Source: an uncultured Saprospiraceae bacterium (GTDB lineage: Bacteria; Bacteroidota; Bacteroidia; Chitinophagales; Saprospiraceae). From it: DNA of 64,000 nt. Positions 17,402-26,424 of the stretch are shown here, piece by piece. The notes under the pieces were generated by a model, which did not search any database, was not told the origin of the DNA, and worked only from the letters and a program-made list of their open reading frames with translations. The stretch is from contig CALJOK010000012.1 of assembly GCA_937981555.1 (NCBI GenBank), positions 1 to 64,000 of the forward strand, given 5' to 3'. Position 1 is the stretch's first letter; every line of letters starts with the position of its first letter. Made by a program: the position numbers and the translations under genes.

Positions 17402-17986
17402 ATGCTCATAATACAAGATAAACTGGTCAGCGATGATGTGATCAATAAACAATTCCTCTGCAATCTTAAAGCTTGCAAAGGTGCTTGTTGTTGGGAAGGC
17501 GATTTTGGTGCTCCCTTGGAGGAAGAAGAAATTGAGCTTTTGGATAAAATTTATGATAAGGTTGCCCCTTTTCTAACAGAAAAAGGCAGACAAGCCATTG
17601 CTAAAAATGGAACATCTGTTTACTACAAAGGAGCCGAAGAATTTGGAACTTCACTCCAACCTGATGGTGCATGTTCTTTTATGACCGTCGATGAATTAGG
17701 TATTGCAAAATGTGGAATCGAGCAAGCACACAAAGCAGGTGAGATTGATTTTAAAAAACCCATTTCCTGCCACCTCTATCCTATTCGAGTGGAAAAAGAT
17801 GAACGAGTAAATTTTGAAGCACTTAATTATGATACTTGGGATATTTGCTCCGCAGCTTGTGAATTAGGAAAAAAAGAGGAATTACCCGTTTATCAGTTTT
17901 TAAAAGAACCTTTGATTCGGAAATATGGAGCAGAGTTTTATGAGGAATTGGATGCAGCAGCAAAGCATTTGAAAGAATCTAAGTAA
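17402..17986 (+). CDS. DUF3109 family protein
   Basis: This 194-aa protein carries a cysteine-rich motif FLCNLKACKGACCW near the N-terminus, with further Cys in DGACSFM, AKCGIEQAH, ISCHLYPIR and DICSAACELG. It fits DUF3109, a family thought to bind a metal or Fe-S centre in the manner of YkgJ-like proteins. The ATG at 17402 is chosen; the frame is open back to 17354. No signal peptide. The function is unknown. Confidence 0.8.
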   Translation: MLIIQDKLVSDDVINKQFLCNLKACKGACCWEGDFGAPLEEEEIELLDKIYDKVAPFLTEKGRQAIAKNGTSVYYKGAEEFGTSLQPDGACSFMTVDELGIAKCGIEQAHKAGEIDFKKPISCHLYPIRVEKDERVNFEALNYDTWDICSAACELGKKEELPVYQFLKEPLIRKYGAEFYEELDAAAKHLKESK

Positions 17987-18382
17987 ATAATCCTATTTTT
18001 ATAAATCTAACATCTGAGGCTTTGCCAACTTAAAAATTATTCTAACTCTTTAAATTAGCTGTATATTAAACAATCGACATTATATTGTCAACGAAAGAAA
18101 TCTAGTCAACTATCCCCAACCTTTTCACTTTTTTAGCGTAAAAAAACAAAAATCCATTATCTCTTTCATCTGACTGAAAGCTCATAAAATACGTGCTTTT
18201 TTTGATTTTCAGACGTAAGAATCATACCTTTGCATGGATTTTTCCAAACCTACAAAATTTGACGATCTTCGTCAATGATTTTTTTAGGAAAAATTTAAAG
18301 TATCGATCTCGCCATCAATACTTTACATATTAAATAAATACACATATATTTTAAAGTAAATCAATCAAAATTATAATACGAA
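17987..18382. other. intergenic region with promoter
   Basis: A 396-bp gap without a credible ORF. It holds the promoter noted below and a short palindrome TTGACGatcttCGTCAA at 18260-18276 within the transcribed leader of the next gene. Confidence 0.5.
18201..18232 (+). promoter_or_regulatory. Bacteroidota-type promoter (TTTG-N20-TACCTTTG)
   Basis: TTTG at 18201 and TACCTTTG at 18225 match the -33/-7 consensus at near-canonical spacing. Transcription would start near 18240 and give a ~140-nt leader for the peptidyl-prolyl isomerase gene at 18383. Confidence 0.65.
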
Positions 18383-20566
18383 ATGGCGTTAATTGGAAAA
18401 ATTAGAAAAAATAATTGGCTTTTAATCCTTCTTATTGGATTAGGCCTTGCTGCGTTTATCATGATGGATTCTATGTCAGGTGATAGAAGTATTGGAGCAA
18501 CGAGTGGATCTACCATTGGAAATATTGCTGGTAACAAAATTAGTTACCCTGATTTCGATAGACAATATCAAGTGAGAAGTAAAAGTTTTCAGAGTAATGA
18601 TAGCTATGCACAACGAGCTAGTTTGTGGAATTACTTGGTAGAGAAATCAATCATCCAAAACGAATCAGAAGCTTTAGGTTTAGGTGTAAGTACTAAAGAG
18701 CTAAAAGATTTACAATTTGGTCCACAGGCTGACTTGAGTCCTTTGATGGCTAATCGATTCCCAGCAGGTGGAGCACAATCTCAATTCAATCCGAATCCTC
18801 AACCAGACATGCAAAGAATTCTACAATTCAAACAAATGATTGAAGATGACGAAGTTAATGGAGAGCCATTAAGTAAAGATTTTGTTGATTTTTGGAGTAT
18901 GCATGAAGGAGAAGTAAGAAAAGAACGCATTCAAGCTAAATTAAATACTTTGGTAAGCAAATCAATGTACAATCCTTCTTGGATGGTAGAAAAAGCATAT
19001 GCTGACCAAAATCAAAGAATCACTTTTGAATATGTAAAAATTCCTTTTGATGAGGTTCAAGATAGTGAAGTAACTGTTGAAGATGCAGATTTGACTAGCT
19101 ACTTGAATGCTAACGCTGCAAAATATATGCAAGATGAGGAAACTCGAAAAGTAGGTTATGTTACTTTTAATGTAATTCCTTCTAATGCTGATTCTTTAGC
19201 GATCAAAGAAGATGTTGTCGCATTAGGAAATGAATTTGCTGCAAAAACTAACGCCGAAGATATTGACCTTTTTATCGAAAGTAACTTTGGAACTAAAGGA
19301 CAAGGTTGGTTAACAGCTGATAAATTAAATCAAGCAATTCAAACAAGCGCTTTTGAACAAGCAGTTGGATCTGTAACTGCACCATACCTAGAAGGACGAG
19401 CTTATAGTGTTGCTAAGATTTTAGATCGAAGAGTTTTGCCTGACTCTGCAAAAGTTCGTCATATTTTAATTAGTGATCCTAATTTACAACGAGGTCAAAA
19501 ACCATTCGAAGCGCAATACTTAGCATGGGAAAAAAGAGCAGATAGTTTGAAAACTGTCATTGAAGCAGGTGGAGACTTTGCTGCATTAGCTGCTGAATTT
19601 AGTACAGATGGAGGAAGTAAAGATAAAGGTGGAGTGTACGAATATACTGCTATTAATCAATGGGTACCTGCATTTAATGATGTAGCTTTCTTCGATGGAG
19701 AATTAAATGAACTTTACGCAGTTAGAACTGATTTTGGAGTTCACTTGATTGAGCCTCTTGGAAGAAAAACTACTACTAATACAGAACGAGTAAAAGTAGC
19801 TTTTTTAAGTAAAAATGTTATTCCTTCTAAAAAAACGACAAAAACTGTTTACGGTCAAGCAACTGAATTTATTAGAACTAATAAAAATTTAGAAGCAATG
19901 AAAACAGCAGCAGCAGGAAATGCAAACTTAGAATACACTACTTCTAATCCAGTTGCTACCAATGCATACAGCATTCAAGGTCTTACTTCAAGCGAAGACT
20001 CTAGAAAAATGATCAAATTTGCTTTTGAAAATAGCGTTGGAGATGTTTCTTCAGATGTATATAGTTTCCAAGATCAAATCGATTTTTATGATAACAAATA
20101 TATCGTATCAGGTGTTGATATGGTTCAAAAAGCTGGAAAAGCTTCTCTTGAAAATGTAAGAGATATCATTACTCCTCTTGTTAGAAATATGAAGAAAGGA
20201 GAAATCATTAAAGGAAAAATCAACACTCAAGATTTAGCATCTTTGGCAAGTACTTTCCAAACTGATTTGGATACTGCATCAAGTGTAAGCTTCAGTTCTT
20301 CAAATGTTCCTGGCCTTGGTCAAGAACCTAATGTTGTTGCTGCTGCTTTCTCTGTAGATCAAGGAAATGTTGCTCCTCCTGTAATTGGAGCAAATGGAGT
20401 TTTTGTAGTAAGAACTACTTCAAAACCAGCTGCAACGCCTCCATCAAACATTGCTTCAATTAGAAATACTATCCGTTTGAATTCTCAAAATCAAGTGAGA
20501 AATGCCGTGATGCAATCCATGAAAAAGAATGCTGATATTGACGATAAGAGATCTAATTTCTTCTAA
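18383..20566 (+). CDS. periplasmic peptidyl-prolyl isomerase (SurA/PpiD-like)
   Basis: This 727-aa protein has one N-terminal membrane anchor (NNWLLILLIGLGLAAFIMMD, residues 11-30), a SurA_N-type helical region, and a parvulin domain around residues 355-460 (RHILISDPNLQRG, FAALAAEFSTDGGSKDKGG, VRTDFGVHLIEPLGRK). A second degenerate parvulin-like region follows, then a long C-terminal section. The layout is that of PpiD, an inner-membrane-anchored foldase helping outer-membrane and secreted proteins fold. The MALIGKIRKNNW start is typical of Bacteroidota homologues. Confidence 0.9.
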   Translation: MALIGKIRKNNWLLILLIGLGLAAFIMMDSMSGDRSIGATSGSTIGNIAGNKISYPDFDRQYQVRSKSFQSNDSYAQRASLWNYLVEKSIIQNESEALGLGVSTKELKDLQFGPQADLSPLMANRFPAGGAQSQFNPNPQPDMQRILQFKQMIEDDEVNGEPLSKDFVDFWSMHEGEVRKERIQAKLNTLVSKSMYNPSWMVEKAYADQNQRITFEYVKIPFDEVQDSEVTVEDADLTSYLNANAAKYMQDEETRKVGYVTFNVIPSNADSLAIKEDVVALGNEFAAKTNAEDIDLFIESNFGTKGQGWLTADKLNQAIQTSAFEQAVGSVTAPYLEGRAYSVAKILDRRVLPDSAKVRHILISDPNLQRGQKPFEAQYLAWEKRADSLKTVIEAGGDFAALAAEFSTDGGSKDKGGVYEYTAINQWVPAFNDVAFFDGELNELYAVRTDFGVHLIEPLGRKTTTNTERVKVAFLSKNVIPSKKTTKTVYGQATEFIRTNKNLEAMKTAAAGNANLEYTTSNPVATNAYSIQGLTSSEDSRKMIKFAFENSVGDVSSDVYSFQDQIDFYDNKYIVSGVDMVQKAGKASLENVRDIITPLVRNMKKGEIIKGKINTQDLASLASTFQTDLDTASSVSFSSSNVPGLGQEPNVVAAAFSVDQGNVAPPVIGANGVFVVRTTSKPAATPPSNIASIRNTIRLNSQNQVRNAVMQSMKKNADIDDKRSNFF

Positions 20567-20574
20567 TTAATCAA

Positions 20575-20612
20575 AAAAATAACAGGATCAATTTAGATCC
20601 TGTTATTTTTTT
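20575..20612 (+). terminator. terminator of the isomerase gene
   Basis: AAAAATAACAGGATC / GATCCTGTTATTTTTTT, 9 bp after the stop codon. Confidence 0.85.
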
Positions 20613-20756
20613 ATATTAATTTCGTACTGTTCTAGCCCCTAAGTTTACTAAATGTCTCCTTCCAGAACTGTTTTTTATAAGTTTCTTCCAAAAGCACGAT
20701 TCAAATCGTACATATATTATTTTTCGCATAATTATTGATTAGTATAATTATTAAGC

Positions 20757-20828
20757 TTTCTGAAATTGATAACCACATGTTGATTAAATCATAAATCAAT
20801 TATAATTTGTGTTTATCCATTTCAGAAA
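20757..20828. repeat. 72-bp inverted repeat upstream of ugd
   Basis: TTTCTGAAATTGATAACCACA pairs with the complement of TGTGTTTATCCATTTCAGAAA (19 of 21 positions), and the interior pairs further (TTGATT / AATCAA). It ends 53 bp before the ugd start. The gap 20567-20881 contains no gene, only the terminator, this hairpin and a small palindrome (ACGATTcAAATCGT) near 20697. Confidence 0.6.
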
Positions 20829-20881
20829 ACTCTATATAAAATTTTGAATCCTTATTATTTAACTTAAAACCCATTCCTATT

Positions 20882-22213
20882 ATGAATATTGCAGTCGTCG
20901 GAACTGGTTATGTTGGTCTTGTTTCTGGAACTTGTTTCGCAGAAACTGGTAACAATGTAATTTGCGTAGATATTGACGCAAAAAAGGTAGAAAGAATGCG
21001 TAATGGCGAGGTGCCAATTTACGAACCTGGTTTAGAATTACTTTTTGAAAGAAATACTAAACAAGGAAGACTTCGATTTACTACTAATTTAGCTGAAGCA
21101 GTTAATCATGCTGAAATTATTTTTTTAGCCCTTCCTACTCCTCCGGGAGAAGATGGATCGGCTGATTTATCATATATTTTAGGTGTTTCCTCTGAACTAT
21201 CAGATTTAATCAAAGACTATAAAGTTGTAGTGGACAAAAGTACTGTTCCTGTTGGAACTGCTGAAAAAGTACATGCAGCTATCGCAGCAAATTGTGATGA
21301 ATCACTTTTTGACGTAGTTTCAAATCCTGAATTTTTACGAGAAGGAGTTGCTGTTGATGATTTCTTAAAACCTGACCGAGTGGTCATCGGAACTAATTCT
21401 GAAAAAGCTCAAGAGGTGATGAAGAGATTATACGAACCATTCGTACGTCAAGGAAATCCAATCTTTTTCATGGATGAGCGTTCTGCTGAAATGACTAAAT
21501 ATGCAGCAAACTCTTACTTAGCAACTCGTATTTCATTTATGAATGAGATTGCTAACCTTTGTGAGATGACTGGTGCAAACGTTGATAACGTTAGAAAAGG
21601 AATGGGTAGCGATAATAGAATTGGAAAAAGATTCTTATTCCCTGGAGTTGGATATGGTGGAAGTTGTTTTCCAAAAGATGTGCAAGCATTAGCGAAAACT
21701 GCTTCTCAAAATAATTACGAGTTCAAAATTTTGAATTCAGTAATGAATGTAAATCGTTTGCAAAAAAACATTCTATCTGCAAAGATCTTAAGACACTTTG
21801 GAGAAGACTTAACTGGAAAAACGATTGCAGTTTGGGGACTAGCATTTAAGCCAAATACAGATGATATTCGTGAAGCACCAGCTTTGTACATCATCAATGA
21901 TTTGATTAAAGCTGGCGCAAAAGTAATTGCTTACGATCCTGAAGCAATGGAAAATGTAAGTGCAATTTACAATGGTCAAGTCGAAATGGCTGACGACCAA
22001 TATACTTGTATCGAAAATGCAGATGCATTAGCAATCATCACAGAATGGAGTGTATTCCGTACACCTAACTTTGATCGAGTAGCTGAAGCTTTGAATAATA
22101 AAATCATTTTTGATGGAAGAAACTTATATGATTTAGATCGAATGAAAGAATTAGGATTCCATTACGAAAGTATCGGAAGAAGTATCGTTGAAGCGAAAGT
22201 CGAAGCGAAGTAA
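20882..22213 (+). CDS. ugd: UDP-glucose 6-dehydrogenase
   Basis: This 443-aa enzyme oxidises UDP-glucose to UDP-glucuronate for polysaccharide synthesis. The Rossmann fold starts MNIAVVGTGYVGLVSGTCFA. The catalytic Cys262 lies in GVGYGGSCFPKD. KSTVPVGTAEKV, NPEFLREGVAVDDF and GLAFKPNTDDIREAP complete the family signature. The start is fixed by the Rossmann strand. It stands alone between terminators, behind a strong hairpin in its leader. No capsule cluster is adjacent. Confidence 0.95.
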   Translation: MNIAVVGTGYVGLVSGTCFAETGNNVICVDIDAKKVERMRNGEVPIYEPGLELLFERNTKQGRLRFTTNLAEAVNHAEIIFLALPTPPGEDGSADLSYILGVSSELSDLIKDYKVVVDKSTVPVGTAEKVHAAIAANCDESLFDVVSNPEFLREGVAVDDFLKPDRVVIGTNSEKAQEVMKRLYEPFVRQGNPIFFMDERSAEMTKYAANSYLATRISFMNEIANLCEMTGANVDNVRKGMGSDNRIGKRFLFPGVGYGGSCFPKDVQALAKTASQNNYEFKILNSVMNVNRLQKNILSAKILRHFGEDLTGKTIAVWGLAFKPNTDDIREAPALYIINDLIKAGAKVIAYDPEAMENVSAIYNGQVEMADDQYTCIENADALAIITEWSVFRTPNFDRVAEALNNKIIFDGRNLYDLDRMKELGFHYESIGRSIVEAKVEAK

Positions 22214-22233
22214 TTTTTTCTAATAAAAATATC

Positions 22234-22271
22234 AAACCGCAATCTTATTAATTTAAGGTTGCGGTTTTTTT
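22234..22271 (+). terminator. terminator of ugd
   Basis: AAACCGCAAtC / GgTTGCGGTTTTTTT, a strong stem with a T-run, ~20 bp after the stop. Confidence 0.85.
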
Positions 22272-22402
22272 ATTGCCAAATCAATTCTCTTAAGTCTTCA
22301 AATTGTCATTTTAAAAATTAACTCTTTTAAAAACTGTAATCTATTGCGTAATTTTCCGTTCTGTTTTAGTATTTCATTTTTTATCAAAACAAGACCATCA
22401 AA

Positions 22403-23032
22403 ATGAAGCGAATTCTTTTTCCCATTTTTTTATCCCTTATATTTTTCAGCTGTAGTGATATCGAAACTGTAGAAGTAAAAGAAGGTGATGTCGTGATAGA
22501 ATCTTACACTCGTCGTAAATCGGATTTCGCCAAAGAAGGAACGTATACTCGATATTCTTCTGATGGAAAATTATTAGAAAAATCAATTTACTCAAATGAC
22601 CAGCTCAATGGAACTCAAGAGTTTTATTTTCCAAATGGACAAATTCAAGAATTGGTCAACTATAAAAATGGCGTTCATGATGGCGAATTCAAATCTTTTT
22701 TTAATGATGGAAAAATATCGCAAGAAGCAACATATGTTGCAGGCGCATGGGAAGGTGAACTAAAAGGTTATTTCCCTAATGGAAAAATTAAGGAAGTTTT
22801 ACTATTTGAAAAAGGGAAAGAAATGGGACCGTTCAAAGAATATCATGAGAATGGAAATCTAAAGACAGAAGGTACCTACAATGGTACAGATGCTGATACA
22901 GACTTCGCTCTCGAACATGGCGAATTAAAAAAATATGACGAAAATGGCGAGCACTATCAAACAATGGATTGCAGCAATGGTCGATGTCTTACCACTTGGA
23001 AAAAAGAAGGCGTTGAAATAAATATGGAATAA
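22403..23032 (+). CDS. MORN-repeat/YwqK-like lipoprotein
   Basis: This 209-aa protein has a lipobox FFSC near residue 17 and about six tandem MORN/YwqK repeats, each near 22 residues (YFPNGQIQELVNYKNGVHDG, FNDGKISQEATYVAGAWEG, YFPNGKIKEVLLFEKGKEMG, YHENGNLKTEGTYNG). Near the end, MDCSNGRC suggests a disulfide. It is annotated in many Bacteroidota as a toxin-antitoxin YwqK family protein, but a surface lipoprotein is a better description. It lies 90 bp upstream of porQ. Confidence 0.8.
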   Translation: MKRILFPIFLSLIFFSCSDIETVEVKEGDVVIESYTRRKSDFAKEGTYTRYSSDGKLLEKSIYSNDQLNGTQEFYFPNGQIQELVNYKNGVHDGEFKSFFNDGKISQEATYVAGAWEGELKGYFPNGKIKEVLLFEKGKEMGPFKEYHENGNLKTEGTYNGTDADTDFALEHGELKKYDENGEHYQTMDCSNGRCLTTWKKEGVEINME

Positions 23033-23122
23033 AATTTTGTCAAAAAAATAAAAAATCCAATACTACTCATAAGACAATTCGAAGTCACCTTATGAGTAAA
23101 CGCAAAATAACAACAGCATAAA

Positions 23123-24178
23123 ATGAAAAAAATATTACTTCTCCTTTTTATCTTATTTTTATTCTCTGAAAAAACAGATGCGCAAGTTGGAGGCGATCAC
23201 ATTTACGAATTCCTCAATCTTTCCAACTCTGCACGAGTAACTGGACTAGCTGGAAATTTAATTACGGTAAAAGATGATGATGTGGCTCTTGCTTATTCAA
23301 ATCCTTCGTTGCTAAATTCCAAAATGCACCAAGCGCTTTCCTTCAATTATAATTTTCATCTTTCAGATATTGGCAATGGATATTTTGGATATGCTCATCA
23401 TTTGAAAAAACAAGATGTGACACTTCACGGAGGACTCCAATATATTTCTTATGGAAAATTTGATTTGACTGATAACCTTGGAAATATCAATGGTCAATTC
23501 AAAGCATCGGAGTACGCATTGACCATGGGTGCAGGAAAACAGTTGTATGATAAACTTTCAGTTGGTGCTAATCTAAAATTGATCAGTTCACAATTTGAAT
23601 CATATAATTCTTATGGCATTTCAACTGATGTTGCCGCTTATTATTCTGATTCGACGGGGCGATTTGGAGCAACGCTACTTTTTAAAAATATGGGTTTTCA
23701 ATTTTCTGCCTACGAAGGTAAAAATCGAGAAGCATTACCTTTCGATATTCAAATAGGTATTTCTCAACGCCTCAAACATTTACCTTTTCGATTCTCTTTT
23801 ATCGGTCATAATTTACATCGTTGGAATATCACTTACGATGATCCAAATACGGTGGAGTCTGTTTTCTTAATTGGCGATGGCACTCAAAATAGTGAAACAC
23901 CTTTCAAAGATTTTGCAGATAATTTTTTCCGCCATGTTATTTTTAATGGCGAATTTCTTTTTGGAAAAGGGGAAATCATGCGCTTGCGAATTGGTTATAA
24001 TCACATGGTAAGAAGAGAACTTTCGGTAACTAACTTTAGAAGTAGATCTGGTTTTTCTTTTGGAATAGGAATGAAAATTAAAAGATTTAGAATTGACTAT
24101 GGCAGAGGAATTTATCACTTTGCAGGAGGGCTGAATCATTTATCAATTTCGACGAACTTAAAAGAATTTCGACGATAG
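23123..24178 (+). CDS. porQ: type IX secretion system protein PorQ
   Basis: This 351-aa beta-barrel outer-membrane protein has a signal peptide (MKKILLLLFILFLFSEKTDAQ) and the PorQ start GGDHIYEFLNLSNSARVTGLAG, then VKDDDVALAYSNPSLLN. Alternating aromatic/glycine strands fill the rest. PorQ belongs to the T9SS accessory set with PorU, PorV and PorZ, and is needed for secretion of CTD proteins such as the protease at 35102. The start is fixed by the signal peptide. Confidence 0.85.
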   Translation: MKKILLLLFILFLFSEKTDAQVGGDHIYEFLNLSNSARVTGLAGNLITVKDDDVALAYSNPSLLNSKMHQALSFNYNFHLSDIGNGYFGYAHHLKKQDVTLHGGLQYISYGKFDLTDNLGNINGQFKASEYALTMGAGKQLYDKLSVGANLKLISSQFESYNSYGISTDVAAYYSDSTGRFGATLLFKNMGFQFSAYEGKNREALPFDIQIGISQRLKHLPFRFSFIGHNLHRWNITYDDPNTVESVFLIGDGTQNSETPFKDFADNFFRHVIFNGEFLFGKGEIMRLRIGYNHMVRRELSVTNFRSRSGFSFGIGMKIKRFRIDYGRGIYHFAGGLNHLSISTNLKEFRR

Positions 24179-24193
24179 TCTTTTTAGCTATTT

Positions 24194-24220
24194 GTAGAGA
24201 TAAGGTATCCCTTGTCTCTA
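24194..24220. repeat. short palindromic repeat (GTAGAGA family), degenerate copy
   Basis: GTAGAGATAAGGTATCCCTTGTCTCTAA is an imperfect version of the perfect 28-bp palindrome at 47097. It lies between convergent genes and may also serve as a terminator. Confidence 0.55.
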
Positions 24221-24227
24221 AAAATAC

Positions 24228-24818
24228 TCAATCTATTTCCCATCCATACTTTTTCCAATCTTCCTCATAATCTATGTCCGAAAGTTGCGGCATGAAATAA
24301 CATCGCTTACCCAGATCAGCCATCCGTAAAAGTGTTTTTGGAAAAACGGTTTCCGTACTCCATTCTATGTTTTCAAAAACAGAAGGTTCGAATGAATTCA
24401 TTCCCAACAAATAATATCCGCCATCGAAAGTAGGTCCGACGACAAATGGATATTCATCTAATTTGTCAAGTGCTGTTTTTATAATTTCAGGTGTCAACGA
24501 TGCGCAGTCACTACCGACAATAATTGCCTTTCCATTATTCCTCAAAACATCCTGAAAAGCATCCGACATTCGACTTCCCAGATCTCCTTGCGATTGCACT
24601 TTTTTATTAAAAAAATCAGCTGACCACTCATCCTCTTTTTCAATGAACGAACTGTAAAACAAAAATCGCTCGGCATCAACTGCTCGAACGACTTTTTGAG
24701 TATGTCCTAAAAGGGCTTCGTAAATTTTTAGCGCTTGGTCATTTCCGACTGTTGCCGCTAATCGAGTTTTCACTTTTCCCTTTTCAATATTTTTTATAAA
24801 AACAATTATTGCACTCAT
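24228..24818 (-). CDS. TIGR04282/DUF2064-type nucleotidyltransferase-like protein
   Basis: This 196-aa protein starts MSAIIVFIKNIEKGKVKTRLAATVG (nucleotide-binding K-x-x-x-T-R-L), then GDLGSRMSDAF, VGSDCASLTPE and GPTFDGGYYLLGM. These match the GT-A-like TIGR04282 family, annotated as arsenosugar-biosynthesis glycosyltransferases or DUF2064. No arsenic genes are nearby, so the substrate is open. It lies downstream of the HlyD gene on the same strand, separated by a terminator-like hairpin. Confidence 0.8.
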   Translation of the reverse strand: MSAIIVFIKNIEKGKVKTRLAATVGNDQALKIYEALLGHTQKVVRAVDAERFLFYSSFIEKEDEWSADFFNKKVQSQGDLGSRMSDAFQDVLRNNGKAIIVGSDCASLTPEIIKTALDKLDEYPFVVGPTFDGGYYLLGMNSFEPSVFENIEWSTETVFPKTLLRMADLGKRCYFMPQLSDIDYEEDWKKYGWEID

Positions 24819-24831
24819 TCTTTTAATGATG

Positions 24832-24892
24832 AATGACGAACTATAAATGATGAATTTGATTAAACCAAATCCATCATTTATAGCTCGTCATT
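24832..24892 (-). terminator. long hairpin after the HlyD gene
   Basis: AATGACGAACTATAAATGATG pairs with the complement of CATCATTTATAGCTCGTCATT, and inside it ATTTG with CAAAT. It lies in the 76 bp between two leftward genes, immediately after the adaptor stop codon. Confidence 0.65.
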
Positions 24893-24894
24893 AT

Positions 24895-26319
24895 TTATTT
24901 ATTTTTTCCTTTTTTATCCTTCTTCTCTTTGTCTTCCAATCGGACTTGCATCCCCGATTTTAATTTTCGAGAAATGGCAGAATACGGTCCTGCAACTACT
25001 TCTTCTCCTTCTGCTAAACCAGAAAGAATTTCAATGCTTTCATCATCTTGAATTCCAGTTTTTACTTCCACCATTTTTACCGTGTCAGCTGACATCACAA
25101 AAACTACTTCTTTGATTTCATCGTCTTTCTTCTTTTTAACTTTTGTTCCTTCATCTTCCTTTTCATTCTCTTTTTCATCTTCTTCCCGAGTAGTAACTGA
25201 TTGGATTGGAACACTCAAAACATCATTTTGAATTTCAGTATTGATATCAACCGAGGCAGACATTCCTGGCCGGAAAGGAAATTTTTTCCCTTTCTGAACG
25301 ATGTCTTTGTATGAATCCGGATCAATTCTAATTTTTACAATAAAGTTAGTTACCTGATCTGTATTCAAAGACATAGATGTTCCAGTATTACTTGCTGAGT
25401 TGGCAATCTCTGTTACCTTTCCAGTAAATTTTCGATCTAAATATGCATCTACTTCAATCTCTACATCATCCTTCAGCGCAACTCTCAAAACATCATTTTC
25501 ACTCACATCAACTTGCACTTCCATCGAGTTCAAATTAGCGATTCGCATAATTTCAGTTCCAGACATTTGCGCTGTTCCTACCACACGTTCCCCTTGCTCA
25601 ATATTTAACGCAGAAACGATTCCACCCATCGGCGCATAAATCGTAGTTCGTTTCAAACTTGTCACCATCTCTTTCAAACTTGCTTGCGAACTTTTGACTG
25701 TAAACTCTGCTGCTTTTTTACTTTGTTCTGATGACTCGACATTCGCTTCGGCAGTTTTCACATTGGCTTCTGTCGAGCGAACGTTAGCTTGCAATTGTTT
25801 GAGTGCAGCTTCAGAATTTTCAAAATCTGCTTGCGAAATCACTCCTTCTTTATGCAATAAAACATTTCGATTATGAATGTCGCCTTGGTTTTCTACTTGC
25901 GATTTGATTTGTTCCAATTGAGCTTGAGCTTGAATCAATTGCGCTTTACTACGAGCGATTCCAGAAGCAGAATTAGCTACTTGCGCCTTGCTACTGTTGA
26001 CAGTTGCCTCGCCTCTTTCGACCATTGATTTGTAAGTATCAGGATCAACTTTACACAATAATTGACCTGCTACAACTGAGTCGCCTTCCTCCACATAAAG
26101 TTCAACGATCTCACCTGAAACATCCGAACTGATTTTCACTTCTGTTTCTGGAAATACTTTCCCACTTGCACCAACCATTTCTTTGATGGTTCTTTTAGAA
26201 ACTTTTTCAACAGTAATTTCTTCACCCTTTGGTTTGCTCTGTCCTTTGAAAGCAACATAAGCAACTATAGCAATGACTGCAGCAATTAAAATATAAATTA
26301 ATTTATTGTTTTTTAGCAT
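24895..26319 (-). CDS. efflux periplasmic adaptor (HlyD/MacA-like)
   Basis: This 474-aa membrane fusion protein has an N-terminal membrane segment (LIYILIAAVIAIVAYVAF), a biotinyl-lipoyl half-motif (GEIVELYVEEGDSVVAGQLLCKVDP), a long coiled-coil hairpin (residues ~85-215, many Ala/Gln/Ser), the second lipoyl half (IYAPMGGIVSALNIEQGERV) and beta-barrel domains. A charged insertion of ~25 Glu/Lys/Asp residues sits near residue 375-400, and the tail is Lys-rich. It pairs with the TolC-family gene 105 bp upstream. No ABC or RND pump is adjacent in the window. Confidence 0.9.
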   Translation of the reverse strand: MLKNNKLIYILIAAVIAIVAYVAFKGQSKPKGEEITVEKVSKRTIKEMVGASGKVFPETEVKISSDVSGEIVELYVEEGDSVVAGQLLCKVDPDTYKSMVERGEATVNSSKAQVANSASGIARSKAQLIQAQAQLEQIKSQVENQGDIHNRNVLLHKEGVISQADFENSEAALKQLQANVRSTEANVKTAEANVESSEQSKKAAEFTVKSSQASLKEMVTSLKRTTIYAPMGGIVSALNIEQGERVVGTAQMSGTEIMRIANLNSMEVQVDVSENDVLRVALKDDVEIEVDAYLDRKFTGKVTEIANSASNTGTSMSLNTDQVTNFIVKIRIDPDSYKDIVQKGKKFPFRPGMSASVDINTEIQNDVLSVPIQSVTTREEDEKENEKEDEGTKVKKKKDDEIKEVVFVMSADTVKMVEVKTGIQDDESIEILSGLAEGEEVVAGPYSAISRKLKSGMQVRLEDKEKKDKKGKNK

Positions 26320-26424
26320 GGTTAAAACCCTTGCCCCCTAAAGGGGAACGTTTGATTTGGGTAATTTTTTTGATTTAAAAATTATCTTTCAATGAAGATT
26401 TTATTTCGTTCTGTTTTGAATATT

